This document shows, piece by piece, positions 7,205 to 12,981 of a DNA stretch of 12,981 nt. The translations under genes were made by a program, and so were the position numbers. Location of the stretch: positions 1-12,981 of the forward strand of contig DASSBN010000041.1 of assembly GCA_035698665.1 (NCBI GenBank). The letters are read 5' to 3'. The DNA comes from DATEOR01 sp035698665 (GTDB lineage: Bacteria > Actinomycetota > Thermoleophilia > Gaiellales > Gaiellaceae). The notes under the pieces are model-generated. The model ran no database searches and was not told the DNA's origin. It worked only from the letters and a program-made list of their open reading frames with translations. The stretch's first letter is position 1; every line of letters begins with the position of its first letter.

Positions 7205-7288
7205 CCGTACTCGCGGGCGTCAGTCGCCCGACTCCCCGTCAGGCTATGCATCGGGTCGGGTCGTTTCGCGGCTCCGACGGCTAGATCG

Positions 7289-7356
7289 GTCAAGGCCGAA
7301 GGTCCAGCGGGCGTCTGTTTCGGCGAGGCCCGAAGCGGGCATGCGCGAACCTTGAC
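7289..7356. repeat. Mirrored GTCAAGG / CCTTGAC pair in the divergent intergenic region
   Basis: GTCAAGG (7289-7295) is matched by its exact reverse complement CCTTGAC (7350-7356). Between them two smaller helices can form: CCGAA (7296-7300) with TTCGG (7319-7323), and GCCCG (7328-7332) with CGGGC (7336-7340). It could be a three-helix RNA fold, an operator with two half-sites, or two divergent -35 boxes, since each arm holds TTGAC read outward. I do not recognise a known riboswitch class. The rest of 7205-7404 shows nothing further that I can name. Confidence 0.4.
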
Positions 7357-7380
7357 GCCGAGTTCGAATTCACCGATCAT
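7352..7380 (+). promoter_or_regulatory. Candidate sigma70-type promoter for the Pro/Thr-rich protein gene
   Basis: TTGACG (7352-7357, five of six matches to the consensus -35) is followed after exactly 17 bases by GATCAT (7375-7380, four of six to the -10). Transcription would start near 7387, leaving an untranslated leader of about 18 bases that contains the ribosome binding site at 7394. The -35 box overlaps the right arm of the mirrored GTCAAGG/CCTTGAC pair. Confidence 0.4.
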
Positions 7381-7393
7381 GGGCGGCGGCGAC

Positions 7394-7399
7394 GGGGAG
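7394..7399 (+). promoter_or_regulatory. Ribosome binding site (GGGGAG) for the GTG start at 7405
   Basis: GGGGAG ends five bases before the GTG at 7405 and decides this non-ATG start. A nine-codon reading frame from the ATG at 7379 ends with a TGA that overlaps this GTG (GTGA), so a short upstream peptide coupled to the gene is conceivable but unproven. Confidence 0.5.
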
Positions 7400-7404
7400 A
7401 GCAC

Positions 7405-8322
7405 GTGAGGCGAAATCGATCCTTTGGCACACAGAAGGATCGAGTTCTGCGCCGGTTCCTGATTACGTCTGCTGCCGTCCTCGCAGTCGCCTGGATCGTG
7501 GCGCCGACCGCCTTCGCGGACTCCTCGACGAGCACGGAGGCAGAGGCGACCGCGCCGGCGGAGGACACGACCGTCGAGTCCACATCCACGTCGGGCAAGC
7601 CGAGCTCGGACGTTACGACGGTGACTTCGACCGAGACGGCCCCCGCCCCGGAGGAGACGACCCCGCCCGCGGAGTCGAGCGACCCGGTGCCCGCCGAAGA
7701 TTCGACGGGCACCGCGGGAACGGAACCGGTCGCCGAGCAGCCGCCTGCCGATGACCCCGTTCCGCCCCCTGTGACGGTGACGCCGCCCGCCGACGGGTCA
7801 ACGCCTCCGGTGGAGCAGCAGCCGCCGGTCGAGGTGCTTCCGCCTCCCGTCACTCCTCCGACCGACGTGGTTCCCGAGCAGCCGCCGGTCCCCGATGTGG
7901 GTCCGGATCAGTCGATCCCGGCGCCGGAGACGAAGGTTGGATCCGTGCACATCACGCCGGTGCCGACGCTCGTCGCGCCGCCCGCGGATGTCACGGCGCC
8001 CCCCGACTCGAAGAGCCAGCGCGTGCTGGACAAGCTCGTCCCGCAGGGCGAGAACCGGCCGGGGCATGCAACCCACCACTCGGCCGTGCCTCAGGTGCCG
8101 ACGAACATCTTCACGCGCGAGCTCCCGCGTCCCGAGCGGAGCCCGACGTCTTCGGGCTCGTCCGGAGCGAGCGGCGGAAGCTTCTCGCCGGACAACGCCG
8201 GCGCACGCTTTGCGCTCCTCGGGCTCCTGCTCTCGCTCATGGGAGCCTCCTACCTGGTGCTCTTCGCGGCTAGAGAGCCGAAAGCCCTCTGTCTCCTCCT
8301 CCGTCTGGAGCGGCCCGGGTAG
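7405..8322 (+). CDS. Secreted, membrane-anchored Pro/Thr-rich hypothetical protein
   Basis: 305 residues from a GTG. A signal peptide is clear: basic start (MRRNRS..., RRF), hydrophobic core LITSAAVLAVAWIVAP (19-34) and an AFA cleavage site, so cleavage would follow residue 38. Residues 39-205 are low-complexity, rich in Pro, Thr, Val, Glu and Ser, with repeated PPV, PPAD and EQPP units; this looks like an extended wall-spanning stalk. Residues about 205-245 are less biased. A Ser/Gly-rich linker (248-260) leads to one membrane helix (about 268-288) and a short basic tail. No LPXTG sorting motif is seen, so anchoring is by the helix. No function can be named. It stands alone between a glycan operon and a signalling pair, and may be a surface or wall-linked structural protein. 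The opposite strand is also open here because of the codon bias. Confidence 0.75.
   Translation: MRRNRSFGTQKDRVLRRFLITSAAVLAVAWIVAPTAFADSSTSTEAEATAPAEDTTVESTSTSGKPSSDVTTVTSTETAPAPEETTPPAESSDPVPAEDSTGTAGTEPVAEQPPADDPVPPPVTVTPPADGSTPPVEQQPPVEVLPPPVTPPTDVVPEQPPVPDVGPDQSIPAPETKVGSVHITPVPTLVAPPADVTAPPDSKSQRVLDKLVPQGENRPGHATHHSAVPQVPTNIFTRELPRPERSPTSSGSSGASGGSFSPDNAGARFALLGLLLSLMGASYLVLFAAREPKALCLLLRLERPG
7416..7443 (+). repeat. 9-bp perfect inverted repeat inside the first codons of the Pro/Thr-rich gene
   Basis: TCGATCCTT (7416-7424) and AAGGATCGA (7435-7443) are exact reverse complements around a 10-base loop. It lies 9-36 bases after the GTG, where an mRNA hairpin can slow initiation, and downstream of the candidate promoter, where a repressor could bind. 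AT content here is higher than in the surroundings. Confidence 0.5.
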
Positions 8323-8345
8323 CTCTCCTTCCAGCTCGTCGGGCC

Positions 8346-8359
8346 GGCGCACGTGCGCC
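8346..8359. terminator. 14-bp GC-rich palindrome, possible terminator or protein-binding site
   Basis: GGCGCACGTGCGCC is a perfect palindrome 24 bases after the stop of the Pro/Thr-rich gene. It has no loop of its own and no T-run follows, so as an intrinsic terminator it is weak. Its centre CACGTG is also a common protein-binding core. The spacer 8323-8508 otherwise holds a perfect AAGGAGG before an ATG at 8392, discussed among the findings. Confidence 0.3.
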
Positions 8360-8483
8360 CGGACCCCCGCGATTCGAATGGAAGGAGGGACATGCCTTAC
8401 CAAAACAGAGATATTGCGTCGTGGCTCGGAGCCGTCGGGCTTGGAGAGCAACGCCGCTCAAGCGTTCGCGCGAATGACCCGAC

Positions 8484-8506
8484 AAACGCCTATGTGACGT
8501 GCGTTT
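8484..8506 (-). terminator. Candidate hairpin after the receiver-domain gene
   Basis: AAACGC (8484-8489) pairs with GCGTTT (8501-8506) around an 11-base loop, starting two bases beyond the TAG of the - strand receiver gene. There is no clear T-run after it on that strand, so the terminator call is tentative. Confidence 0.35.
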
Positions 8507-8508
8507 CT

Positions 8509-8964
8509 CTAGACGTGGGCGACCGCGGCGACCGCGGTCTCGGCCGAGAGCGCCTCGAGCTCTTCGACGAAGCGGTCGAACGGGCCCCACTTGGAGAGGA
8601 CCCGATGAGCGCCGAGACGGCCTCCGCGTGGCCTCTCGCTGACGAGGAGCGTGGGAGACTCTCGCTCCGCGAGCTGCGCGGCCGCTCCCGGGAAGCTGTC
8701 GAGGTCGACGACGACCGGCTCCCTCGCGGCCCGGAGCTCTCCCGGCCCAGGGATCGTGCGCGTTCGGACGACGTCGAATCCATGCCGGCTGAGCAGGAAC
8801 GTCGCCATGCTCGCGAAGCGTGGATCTCGCGAAACCAGGAGCACCTGCACGGGCCTAAGCCGCTGAACAATCCCCACCGCCGCCTCCGAGTCGAGGTTCG
8901 CGTCCCGGGCGGGCAGCATATGACCGCCCGCGTTCCGATCCGCTACGTCGAAGGGCGAGCGCAT
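8509..8964 (-). CDS. Stand-alone atypical response-regulator receiver-like protein
   Basis: 151 residues from the ATG at 8964. From residue 39 on the layout is that of a CheY-type receiver: first strand VQVLLVSRDPRF, helix and second strand FLLSRHGFDVVRT, third strand PVVVDLDS with a plausible phosphoacceptor D87, fourth strand TLLVS, fifth strand HRVLSKWGPF with the conserved Lys as K125, then a final helix. The acidic pair that binds magnesium is missing (S45 R46 where DD is usual), so ordinary phosphorylation is doubtful. No DNA-binding domain follows. Residues 1-38 have no recognised fold. The start is uncertain: ATG 8964 has AAAGGA four bases before it, while ATG 8919 or GTG 8850 would remove the unexplained tail. 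It diverges from the histidine kinase gene, its likely partner. Confidence 0.65.
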   Translation of the reverse strand: MRSPFDVADRNAGGHMLPARDANLDSEAAVGIVQRLRPVQVLLVSRDPRFASMATFLLSRHGFDVVRTRTIPGPGELRAAREPVVVDLDSFPGAAAQLAERESPTLLVSERPRGGRLGAHRVLSKWGPFDRFVEELEALSAETAVAAVAHV

Positions 8965-8968
8965 CCCG

Positions 8969-8974
8969 TCCTTT
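8969..8974 (-). promoter_or_regulatory. Ribosome binding site (AAAGGA) supporting the ATG at 8964
   Basis: Read on the - strand, AAAGGA sits four bases before the ATG at 8964. It lies in the 26-base gap that separates this start from the kinase start at 8991, which also holds the kinase's own AGGA (8980-8983, seven bases before its ATG). If both starts are right, each gene's promoter lies inside the other gene. Confidence 0.4.
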
Positions 8975-8990
8975 CGGTCAGGACATCGCG

Positions 8991-10409
8991 ATGAGCAGGG
9001 CCCCTGAGCAGAACATCCAGCCTCCGCTCGAGTCCGCGAGAGAGCTGCGCCTCTATTTCGACCGCCTCCTCGCCACCGAGGCTTCGCTCGACATCCTCTC
9101 GTCCGGGCCGGCGCCGCGCGGGGGCGCCGGCAACTCGAACCATCCGGAACGGGCGGGTCTCGCGAGCTTCGCCCTCGCGGTCGAGGGCCTCACGGAGCTT
9201 GCCCTGATCAAGGACGTCGACCACGTTGTCTTCAAGACGGTGGCCGCATCGCTCGTCGAGGCCGGTCACGTGAGCCCGGAAGAGCTCGACCTCGATCTCT
9301 GCCTCTGGTCGCTGCACCACTCGAGGCTCGTGTCCTTCCCGCCGCACGTCGCTGTCCAGGCGCTCCTGCGCCTCGCGCGAGGCGGTGCGCCGTTCGAGGA
9401 GCTTTCCCTCTGGCGGCGAGGGCCCGACGGCCCCGAGTGCGTTGCCCGCGTCGGGGAGGGCCGGCCGAGCGCTGCGCTCGCCGACACGGCGAGCCGAGCC
9501 CTCGCGGCCGACGGGGCCGCGCCTGACGGGCTCCTCCACGCCGAGCCGATCATGCGCTGGCGCGAGCTGCACGCGGTGCTCGTCGGTCGCGCGGCCGGGC
9601 CGGGTCTCCAGGCCCGCTGCCGGGCCGTGCTCGCCGCGGCGGCAGCCGCCGTCCAGCCGGCACTCGAGAAAGACCTTCTCCTGCGACGAAGCAGCGAGCG
9701 GGAGCAGGCCCTTGTCGAGTCGACCGAACGCCGCGTCATCCGGCTCGGTCTCGACCTCCACGACGGCCCGCTCCAGGACCTCGCCGTGCTCGCCGACGAG
9801 GTCAGGCTCCTCCGGCGCCAGCTCGGGCAGGCGCTCGAGGGGTCGGAGCACCAGGAGATCCTCGTCGGGCGCACCGACGATGTGGAAGCGCGGTTGATCG
9901 CACTCGACGAGGAGCTTCGCGAGCTGGCCCGCTCCTTCGAGGCACCCTCCTTCGCGAACCGGCCACTCCGCGACGTGCTCGAGCGCGAGGTGACGATGTT
10001 CCGGCGGCGCGCCGACATGGGCGCGGCCCTCGAGGTGCGCGGTGACCTGAGCACGCTCACCGCCTCCCAGCGAATCGCGATCGTCCGAATCGTGCAGGAA
10101 TCCCTCGCCAACGCCCGCGAGCACAGCGGCGCGACCGAAGTCAAGGTGTCGGTCGTCTCGAGGCCGGGCGTCGTGCGCGCCTCGGTCACTGACAACGGGC
10201 GCGGTTTCGACGTCGAGCCCTCGCTTGTGCACGCGGCCGGTCAGGGGCGACTCGGCCTCGTCGGGATGAGCGAGCGGATCAGGCTGCTCGGCGGGGCCTT
10301 CGACGTCCAGAGCTCTCCGGGCGGGCCGACGACGGTCTCGGTCGCCCTGCCCGAATGGCACCCCCTCCGCGGATCCCCGGCCGCCGAGGGAGAAGAGCGC
10401 GGAGCTTAG
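8991..10409 (+). CDS. Soluble sensor histidine kinase, NarL/DegS type (HisKA_3 + HATPase_c)
   Basis: 472 residues with no membrane helix, so cytoplasmic. Residues 1-235 form a sensor part without a domain I recognise; its second half (about 120-230) may be GAF-like, ending in an Ala-rich helix. The dimerisation and phosphotransfer helix begins near 245, with LDLHDGPLQ placing the phosphorylated His at H257; HDGPLQ is the HisKA_3 form of the H-box. The ATP-binding domain has the N box QESLANAREHS (369-379), G1 box DNGRGFD (401-407) and G2 region GRLGLVGMSERIRLLGG (419-435). Such kinases normally phosphorylate NarL/FixJ regulators with a helix-turn-helix output; none is in the window, only the divergent receiver-like gene. 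The TAG overlaps the convergent ligase stop by four bases. The signal sensed is unknown. Confidence 0.88.
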   Translation: MSRAPEQNIQPPLESARELRLYFDRLLATEASLDILSSGPAPRGGAGNSNHPERAGLASFALAVEGLTELALIKDVDHVVFKTVAASLVEAGHVSPEELDLDLCLWSLHHSRLVSFPPHVAVQALLRLARGGAPFEELSLWRRGPDGPECVARVGEGRPSAALADTASRALAADGAAPDGLLHAEPIMRWRELHAVLVGRAAGPGLQARCRAVLAAAAAAVQPALEKDLLLRRSSEREQALVESTERRVIRLGLDLHDGPLQDLAVLADEVRLLRRQLGQALEGSEHQEILVGRTDDVEARLIALDEELRELARSFEAPSFANRPLRDVLEREVTMFRRRADMGAALEVRGDLSTLTASQRIAIVRIVQESLANAREHSGATEVKVSVVSRPGVVRASVTDNGRGFDVEPSLVHAAGQGRLGLVGMSERIRLLGGAFDVQSSPGGPTTVSVALPEWHPLRGSPAAEGEERGA

Positions 10410-12934
10410 CCCGGGACACGCATCGCAAGCGGCGCGACGCCCACGCCTCGGTGGGCGATCCGGATCGGGTCATAAGGATCCGATCCGGTGCGTGCCACGA
10501 TTCCGACCCGGACGACTGCGGGCGCACCTGTTGCCGCCCCTTCGAGGTGGTCGAGCACCAGCCGGGGGACGCCGTCCACCGAGATCTCGAGGCGGTCGCG
10601 CGGCACGTAGTCGACCGCGAGCGCCCGCTCAGGACCCCCGGAGGTGAGCTCGACGCCCGTCGAGCGTCTCGTCTCTGTGTCGCTCACGCCGCCCGCTGGA
10701 CTGAAGAACCGGATCGCGTGGTCGTGCCAGTCGACGTAGATCTCGTACAGGAGCGCCGAGCTCGCGTCCCTGAGCTGGAGCACGGCAAGGTGCGAGTTCG
10801 AGGCCGGCTGGCCCGCGGGCAGCCGGAGGTGGTCGGTGAGACGGACCGGCCCGGGCTCGGTCAGCCCCGGAAGCTCCGCGTAGGCGGTGTTCAGCGAGGG
10901 CACGGTCGCGGGCACCTCTGCGAGCACGTCGGCGCCGTCGGTTGCGACCGCGCAGGCGGTGCAGCCCTTGTCGACGGCGACCGACGAGAAGGCGGAGTGC
11001 GCGCCGGTGGGGACCGTGCGGGTGGAGACCGGCCAGGCGTTCCCCGCTTCGTCGTAGAGGCACGGCCCTTCGTACAGGCTCTTCTCTCCGGGGTTCTGCG
11101 CGACCGCCCGCTCGCAGGCGGCGCGGGCCTCCGCGGGCCTGCCGGCCTGGCTGAGGGTTCGTGCCTGCATGTATTCCTGCGCCCAGGGCCGCTGGGAGTC
11201 GACGGCGGCCTCCCGGTAGCGGCGCACGGCAAGGTCGTAGTTGCCCGCTCCCTCGGCGAGGCGGCCCTCGAGCGTCAGGACGTCCGGGTTCCAGGGATCG
11301 AGCTTGGCGGCGCTGTCGAGCTGGCGGAGCGCGCCTCCGGCTCCGCGGCCCATGAGCTCCTGGGCGTTCGTCACGTGCCGGTCGGCCAGGAAGGGAAGCG
11401 TCAGCGCGAGGGCGAGCGCGAAGGTTCCACCGAGGATCGCGGCCGTCCAGCGGGCCGGCGGTATCCGCAGCCTGCGCGAACCAGCCGCCGCCCCGGCGAC
11501 GAAGAGCGCTGTCGCCACGATGGCGGGGAAGGACCACGTCCAGTCGACCGACGCATCGCCGACGAGCACGATCCCGGCGCCGAGCGCGGCGGCCGCGATG
11601 CTCCGTCTCGAGGTTGAGACGAGCGCGAGGACGATCGCGCCCGCGAAGACGGCGAAGAGGCCGAGGCCGACGATGCCGAGCTCGCTGGCGAGCTCGAGCT
11701 CGATGCTGTGCGGCTGGATGATGTAGAGGTTCTGGATGTGGCGGTCGCGCGTCCAGTCGCGGGCGAACTGACCCTGTCCGGCGCCGACGAGGGGATGCTC
11801 GGAGAACATGCCCTCGGCGACGCGCCAGGCGTCGTGGCGGCCGTTCGAGGAGAGGCTCGCGATCCTGGTCTGGCCCGCGGGCGCCTCGTTCGGATTCTCG
11901 TCAGCGGGCAGGATCGCGACCTCGAGCCCCTCTGAAGAGACCGAGCTCCACTGATGCACGGTAATGACGGAGGCGGCGCCGACGAGGAGCACGACGAGGC
12001 CGACAACGGTGACGCGGTTGACGAGGCGCGTGTGCGCGATCGCGCCTGCGAGGCCGACCGCGGCCGCGGCGACGGCTGTGAAGACGAGGTAGCGGCGCAG
12101 CTCGTCCACCTGCTCGCCTGCCGATCCGGCGACGAGCGCGGCGTCCACCGGCTTCAGCGCGAAGAGGAGGCCGACGAGCGCGCACGCGAGCGCGAAGGCC
12201 GGGATCAGGAGCGAGGCCCGGCGGGTGAGAAGAACCTGCACGACCACCGCGACGGCGACGGCGAGCAGCGAGCCGCGCGACTGGGTCAGGAGGACGCCGC
12301 CTGCCATCAGCCCCGCTGCGGCGCCGCCGCCGAGCCGGAGCGCGAGGCGATCGCCGTCGGCGAGGTAGAGCGCGAGTGGGATGCCGAGCGCGAAGACGAG
12401 CCCCTGGCCGTTGTGGTATCCGACGGGGCCCTGCACGAGGCGCCCCGAGATCCAGTCGTCCGGATGGGACGGGATCGCCAGCCGCGTCATGACGATCGCG
12501 GCGTGGATCGAGAGCCCGGTGACGACGGCCCCGAGGACGAGGCCGCGCCGGCCCGGCTGCGAGGTCACCAAGGAGCCGGTCAGAAGCGCCGCGGCCGCGA
12601 CGACGGACTGGTCGAACTTGAGCCACGCCTCGTGCGGCAGGCCACCCCAGCTCGTCGAGGCGACGCTCCAGGCGCCGAGCGCGAGGACCGCTCCGGTCGC
12701 GACCCAGATGTAGAACGGCGGTCTTCGCCCCGCGACGAGCAGCGCTCCCGCGAGCGAGACGAGCGCGAGGCCGAGCGGCGCCCAGACGCCGATCTCGAAG
12801 GCGCCGAAGAGGGACGTCGTGACGGCGACGCCGGCGGCGACCGCGCCGAAGAGGCTCGCGTCGGCGAGCCCCCGGCGGGTCAGTACCGCGAAGCCGCTAC
12901 CGGCGCTTGGCTCGAGCCGTTCGGCGGAGGACAA
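10406..12934 (-). CDS. O-antigen ligase/polymerase-type membrane protein with TPR repeats and an extra C-terminal domain
   Basis: 842 residues from a TTG at 12934. Residues 25-515 hold roughly a dozen membrane helices. Wzy/WaaL hallmarks are present: GYHNGQGLVFALGIPLAL (172-189), LTQSRGSLLA (216-225), then a large extracytoplasmic loop (about 325-410) carrying GAGQGQF (384-390) and the PHSIELELASELGIVGLGLF segment (408-427) with the conserved His H409. These proteins join lipid-linked glycans to an acceptor or polymerise them outside the membrane. Residues about 520-620 form two to three TPR units (YDLAVRRYREAAVDS; RPAEARAACERAVAQNPGEKSLYEG). Residues about 650-842 form an additional, beta-rich-looking domain (ALLYEIYVDW, LEISVDGVPRLVLDH) that could be a concanavalin/LamG-type sandwich. 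The start overlaps the preceding - strand gene by 38 bases; I see no clear ribosome site, so the exact start is uncertain. It is probably the polymerase or ligase of the local glycan pathway. Confidence 0.85.
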   Translation of the reverse strand: MSSAERLEPSAGSGFAVLTRRGLADASLFGAVAAGVAVTTSLFGAFEIGVWAPLGLALVSLAGALLVAGRRPPFYIWVATGAVLALGAWSVASTSWGGLPHEAWLKFDQSVVAAAALLTGSLVTSQPGRRGLVLGAVVTGLSIHAAIVMTRLAIPSHPDDWISGRLVQGPVGYHNGQGLVFALGIPLALYLADGDRLALRLGGGAAAGLMAGGVLLTQSRGSLLAVAVAVVVQVLLTRRASLLIPAFALACALVGLLFALKPVDAALVAGSAGEQVDELRRYLVFTAVAAAAVGLAGAIAHTRLVNRVTVVGLVVLLVGAASVITVHQWSSVSSEGLEVAILPADENPNEAPAGQTRIASLSSNGRHDAWRVAEGMFSEHPLVGAGQGQFARDWTRDRHIQNLYIIQPHSIELELASELGIVGLGLFAVFAGAIVLALVSTSRRSIAAAALGAGIVLVGDASVDWTWSFPAIVATALFVAGAAAGSRRLRIPPARWTAAILGGTFALALALTLPFLADRHVTNAQELMGRGAGGALRQLDSAAKLDPWNPDVLTLEGRLAEGAGNYDLAVRRYREAAVDSQRPWAQEYMQARTLSQAGRPAEARAACERAVAQNPGEKSLYEGPCLYDEAGNAWPVSTRTVPTGAHSAFSSVAVDKGCTACAVATDGADVLAEVPATVPSLNTAYAELPGLTEPGPVRLTDHLRLPAGQPASNSHLAVLQLRDASSALLYEIYVDWHDHAIRFFSPAGGVSDTETRRSTGVELTSGGPERALAVDYVPRDRLEISVDGVPRLVLDHLEGAATGAPAVVRVGIVARTGSDPYDPIRIAHRGVGVAPLAMRVPG

Positions 12935-12980
12935 CGCCCGTGGCTGCGAGTCCGGCCCCGCCGAGTGCGACGATCATCGC
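12897..12980 (-). CDS. C-terminal tail of a membrane-anchored protein, cut by the window edge
   Basis: On the - strand a frame enters from the right edge and ends at a TAG (12899-12897). Its last 27 residues are a hydrophobic stretch (MIVALGGAGLAATGVVL) followed by a strongly basic end (RRTARAKRR). That is the usual tail of a single-pass anchored or polytopic membrane protein: a helix with a positive cytoplasmic end. No sorting motif can be seen in the part present. It overlaps the start of the ligase gene by 38 bases, so the two are probably co-transcribed. Function cannot be assigned. Alternatively the ATG at 12977 could begin a 26-residue peptide, which I consider less likely. Confidence 0.5.
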   Translation of the reverse strand, partial: AMIVALGGAGLAATGVVLRRTARAKRR

Positions 12981-12981
12981 G

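Noticed and set aside
7289..7356. Known riboswitch such as c-di-GMP, c-di-AMP or cobalamin class
   Set aside because: The helices do not come with the conserved loop sequences I know for those classes, and the likely promoter overlaps the right arm, so the element may not be transcribed.
7377..7853. - strand frame with Gly/Ser/Thr-rich repeats that looks like a cell-surface protein
   Set aside because: It is the mirror of Pro/Thr/Glu codons of the + strand gene. Only the + strand has a signal peptide, a ribosome site and a membrane helix.
8943..10361. Long - strand open frame (472 codons) opposite the histidine kinase
   Set aside because: The + strand contains the H, N, G1 and G2 boxes; the antisense frame has no family features.
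10355..11617. Long + strand open frame (420 codons) opposite the ligase gene
   Set aside because: It is a codon-bias shadow: Arg/Ala/Gly/Glu-rich with no recognisable domain, while the - strand frame shows clear ligase and TPR motifs.
1..12981. CRISPR array, tRNA or rRNA, insertion sequence or phage genes
   Set aside because: I found no regularly spaced repeats, cloverleaf or rRNA-like segments, transposase motifs or flanking terminal repeats.

Overview
This is a GC-rich window (about 60-73% in the stretches I counted) densely packed with genes. Overlapping or nearly abutting frames, GTG and TTG starts, a soluble NarL-type histidine kinase and a ligase with TPR repeats suggest a high-GC actinobacterium, perhaps Thermoleophilia/Gaiellales or a relative. 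That placement is inference; there is no rRNA or other marker gene here. The theme is cell-surface polysaccharide synthesis plus a small signalling pair.

Left block, + strand, 2-4202: five genes, translationally coupled or nearly so, whose promoter lies outside the window. They are the C-terminal end of an L-2-hydroxyglutarate oxidase-like flavoprotein (LhgO type), an extended-SDR NAD-dependent sugar epimerase/dehydratase, an RmlC-like cupin epimerase with one conserved active-site His replaced by Ala, a COG4091-type NAD(P)-dependent oxidoreductase with a C-terminal SAF domain, and a family 2 glycosyltransferase. This reads as a cassette that makes an unusual sugar and then transfers it.

Second block, - strand, 7204-4206: an operon of a GT4-like glycosyltransferase, a degenerate Glu/Leu/Phe/Val dehydrogenase homologue that has lost both active-site lysines and the glycine-rich nucleotide loop, and a class I SAM-dependent methyltransferase. 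It converges on the left block with only 3 nt between the two stop codons.

Centre: a 200-bp divergent intergenic region (7205-7404) with a candidate sigma70-type promoter and a mirrored GTCAAGG/CCTTGAC pair. It precedes a + strand gene for a secreted Pro/Thr-rich protein with a signal peptide and a C-terminal membrane helix (7405-8322). A 9-bp perfect inverted repeat lies in the first codons of this gene.

Right: after a 186-bp spacer (8323-8508) with candidate terminator hairpins come a stand-alone atypical receiver-domain protein (- strand) and a soluble NarL/HisKA_3-type histidine kinase (+ strand), divergent with 26 bp between their starts. The kinase gene overlaps by 4 nt, tail to tail, a large - strand gene (10406-12934). 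That gene encodes an O-antigen-ligase/polymerase-type membrane protein fused to TPR repeats and an extra C-terminal domain that looks beta-rich. The C-terminal tail of another - strand membrane protein is cut by the right edge.

I see no tRNA, rRNA, CRISPR array, insertion sequence or phage gene. No stretch longer than 300 bp lacks a gene.
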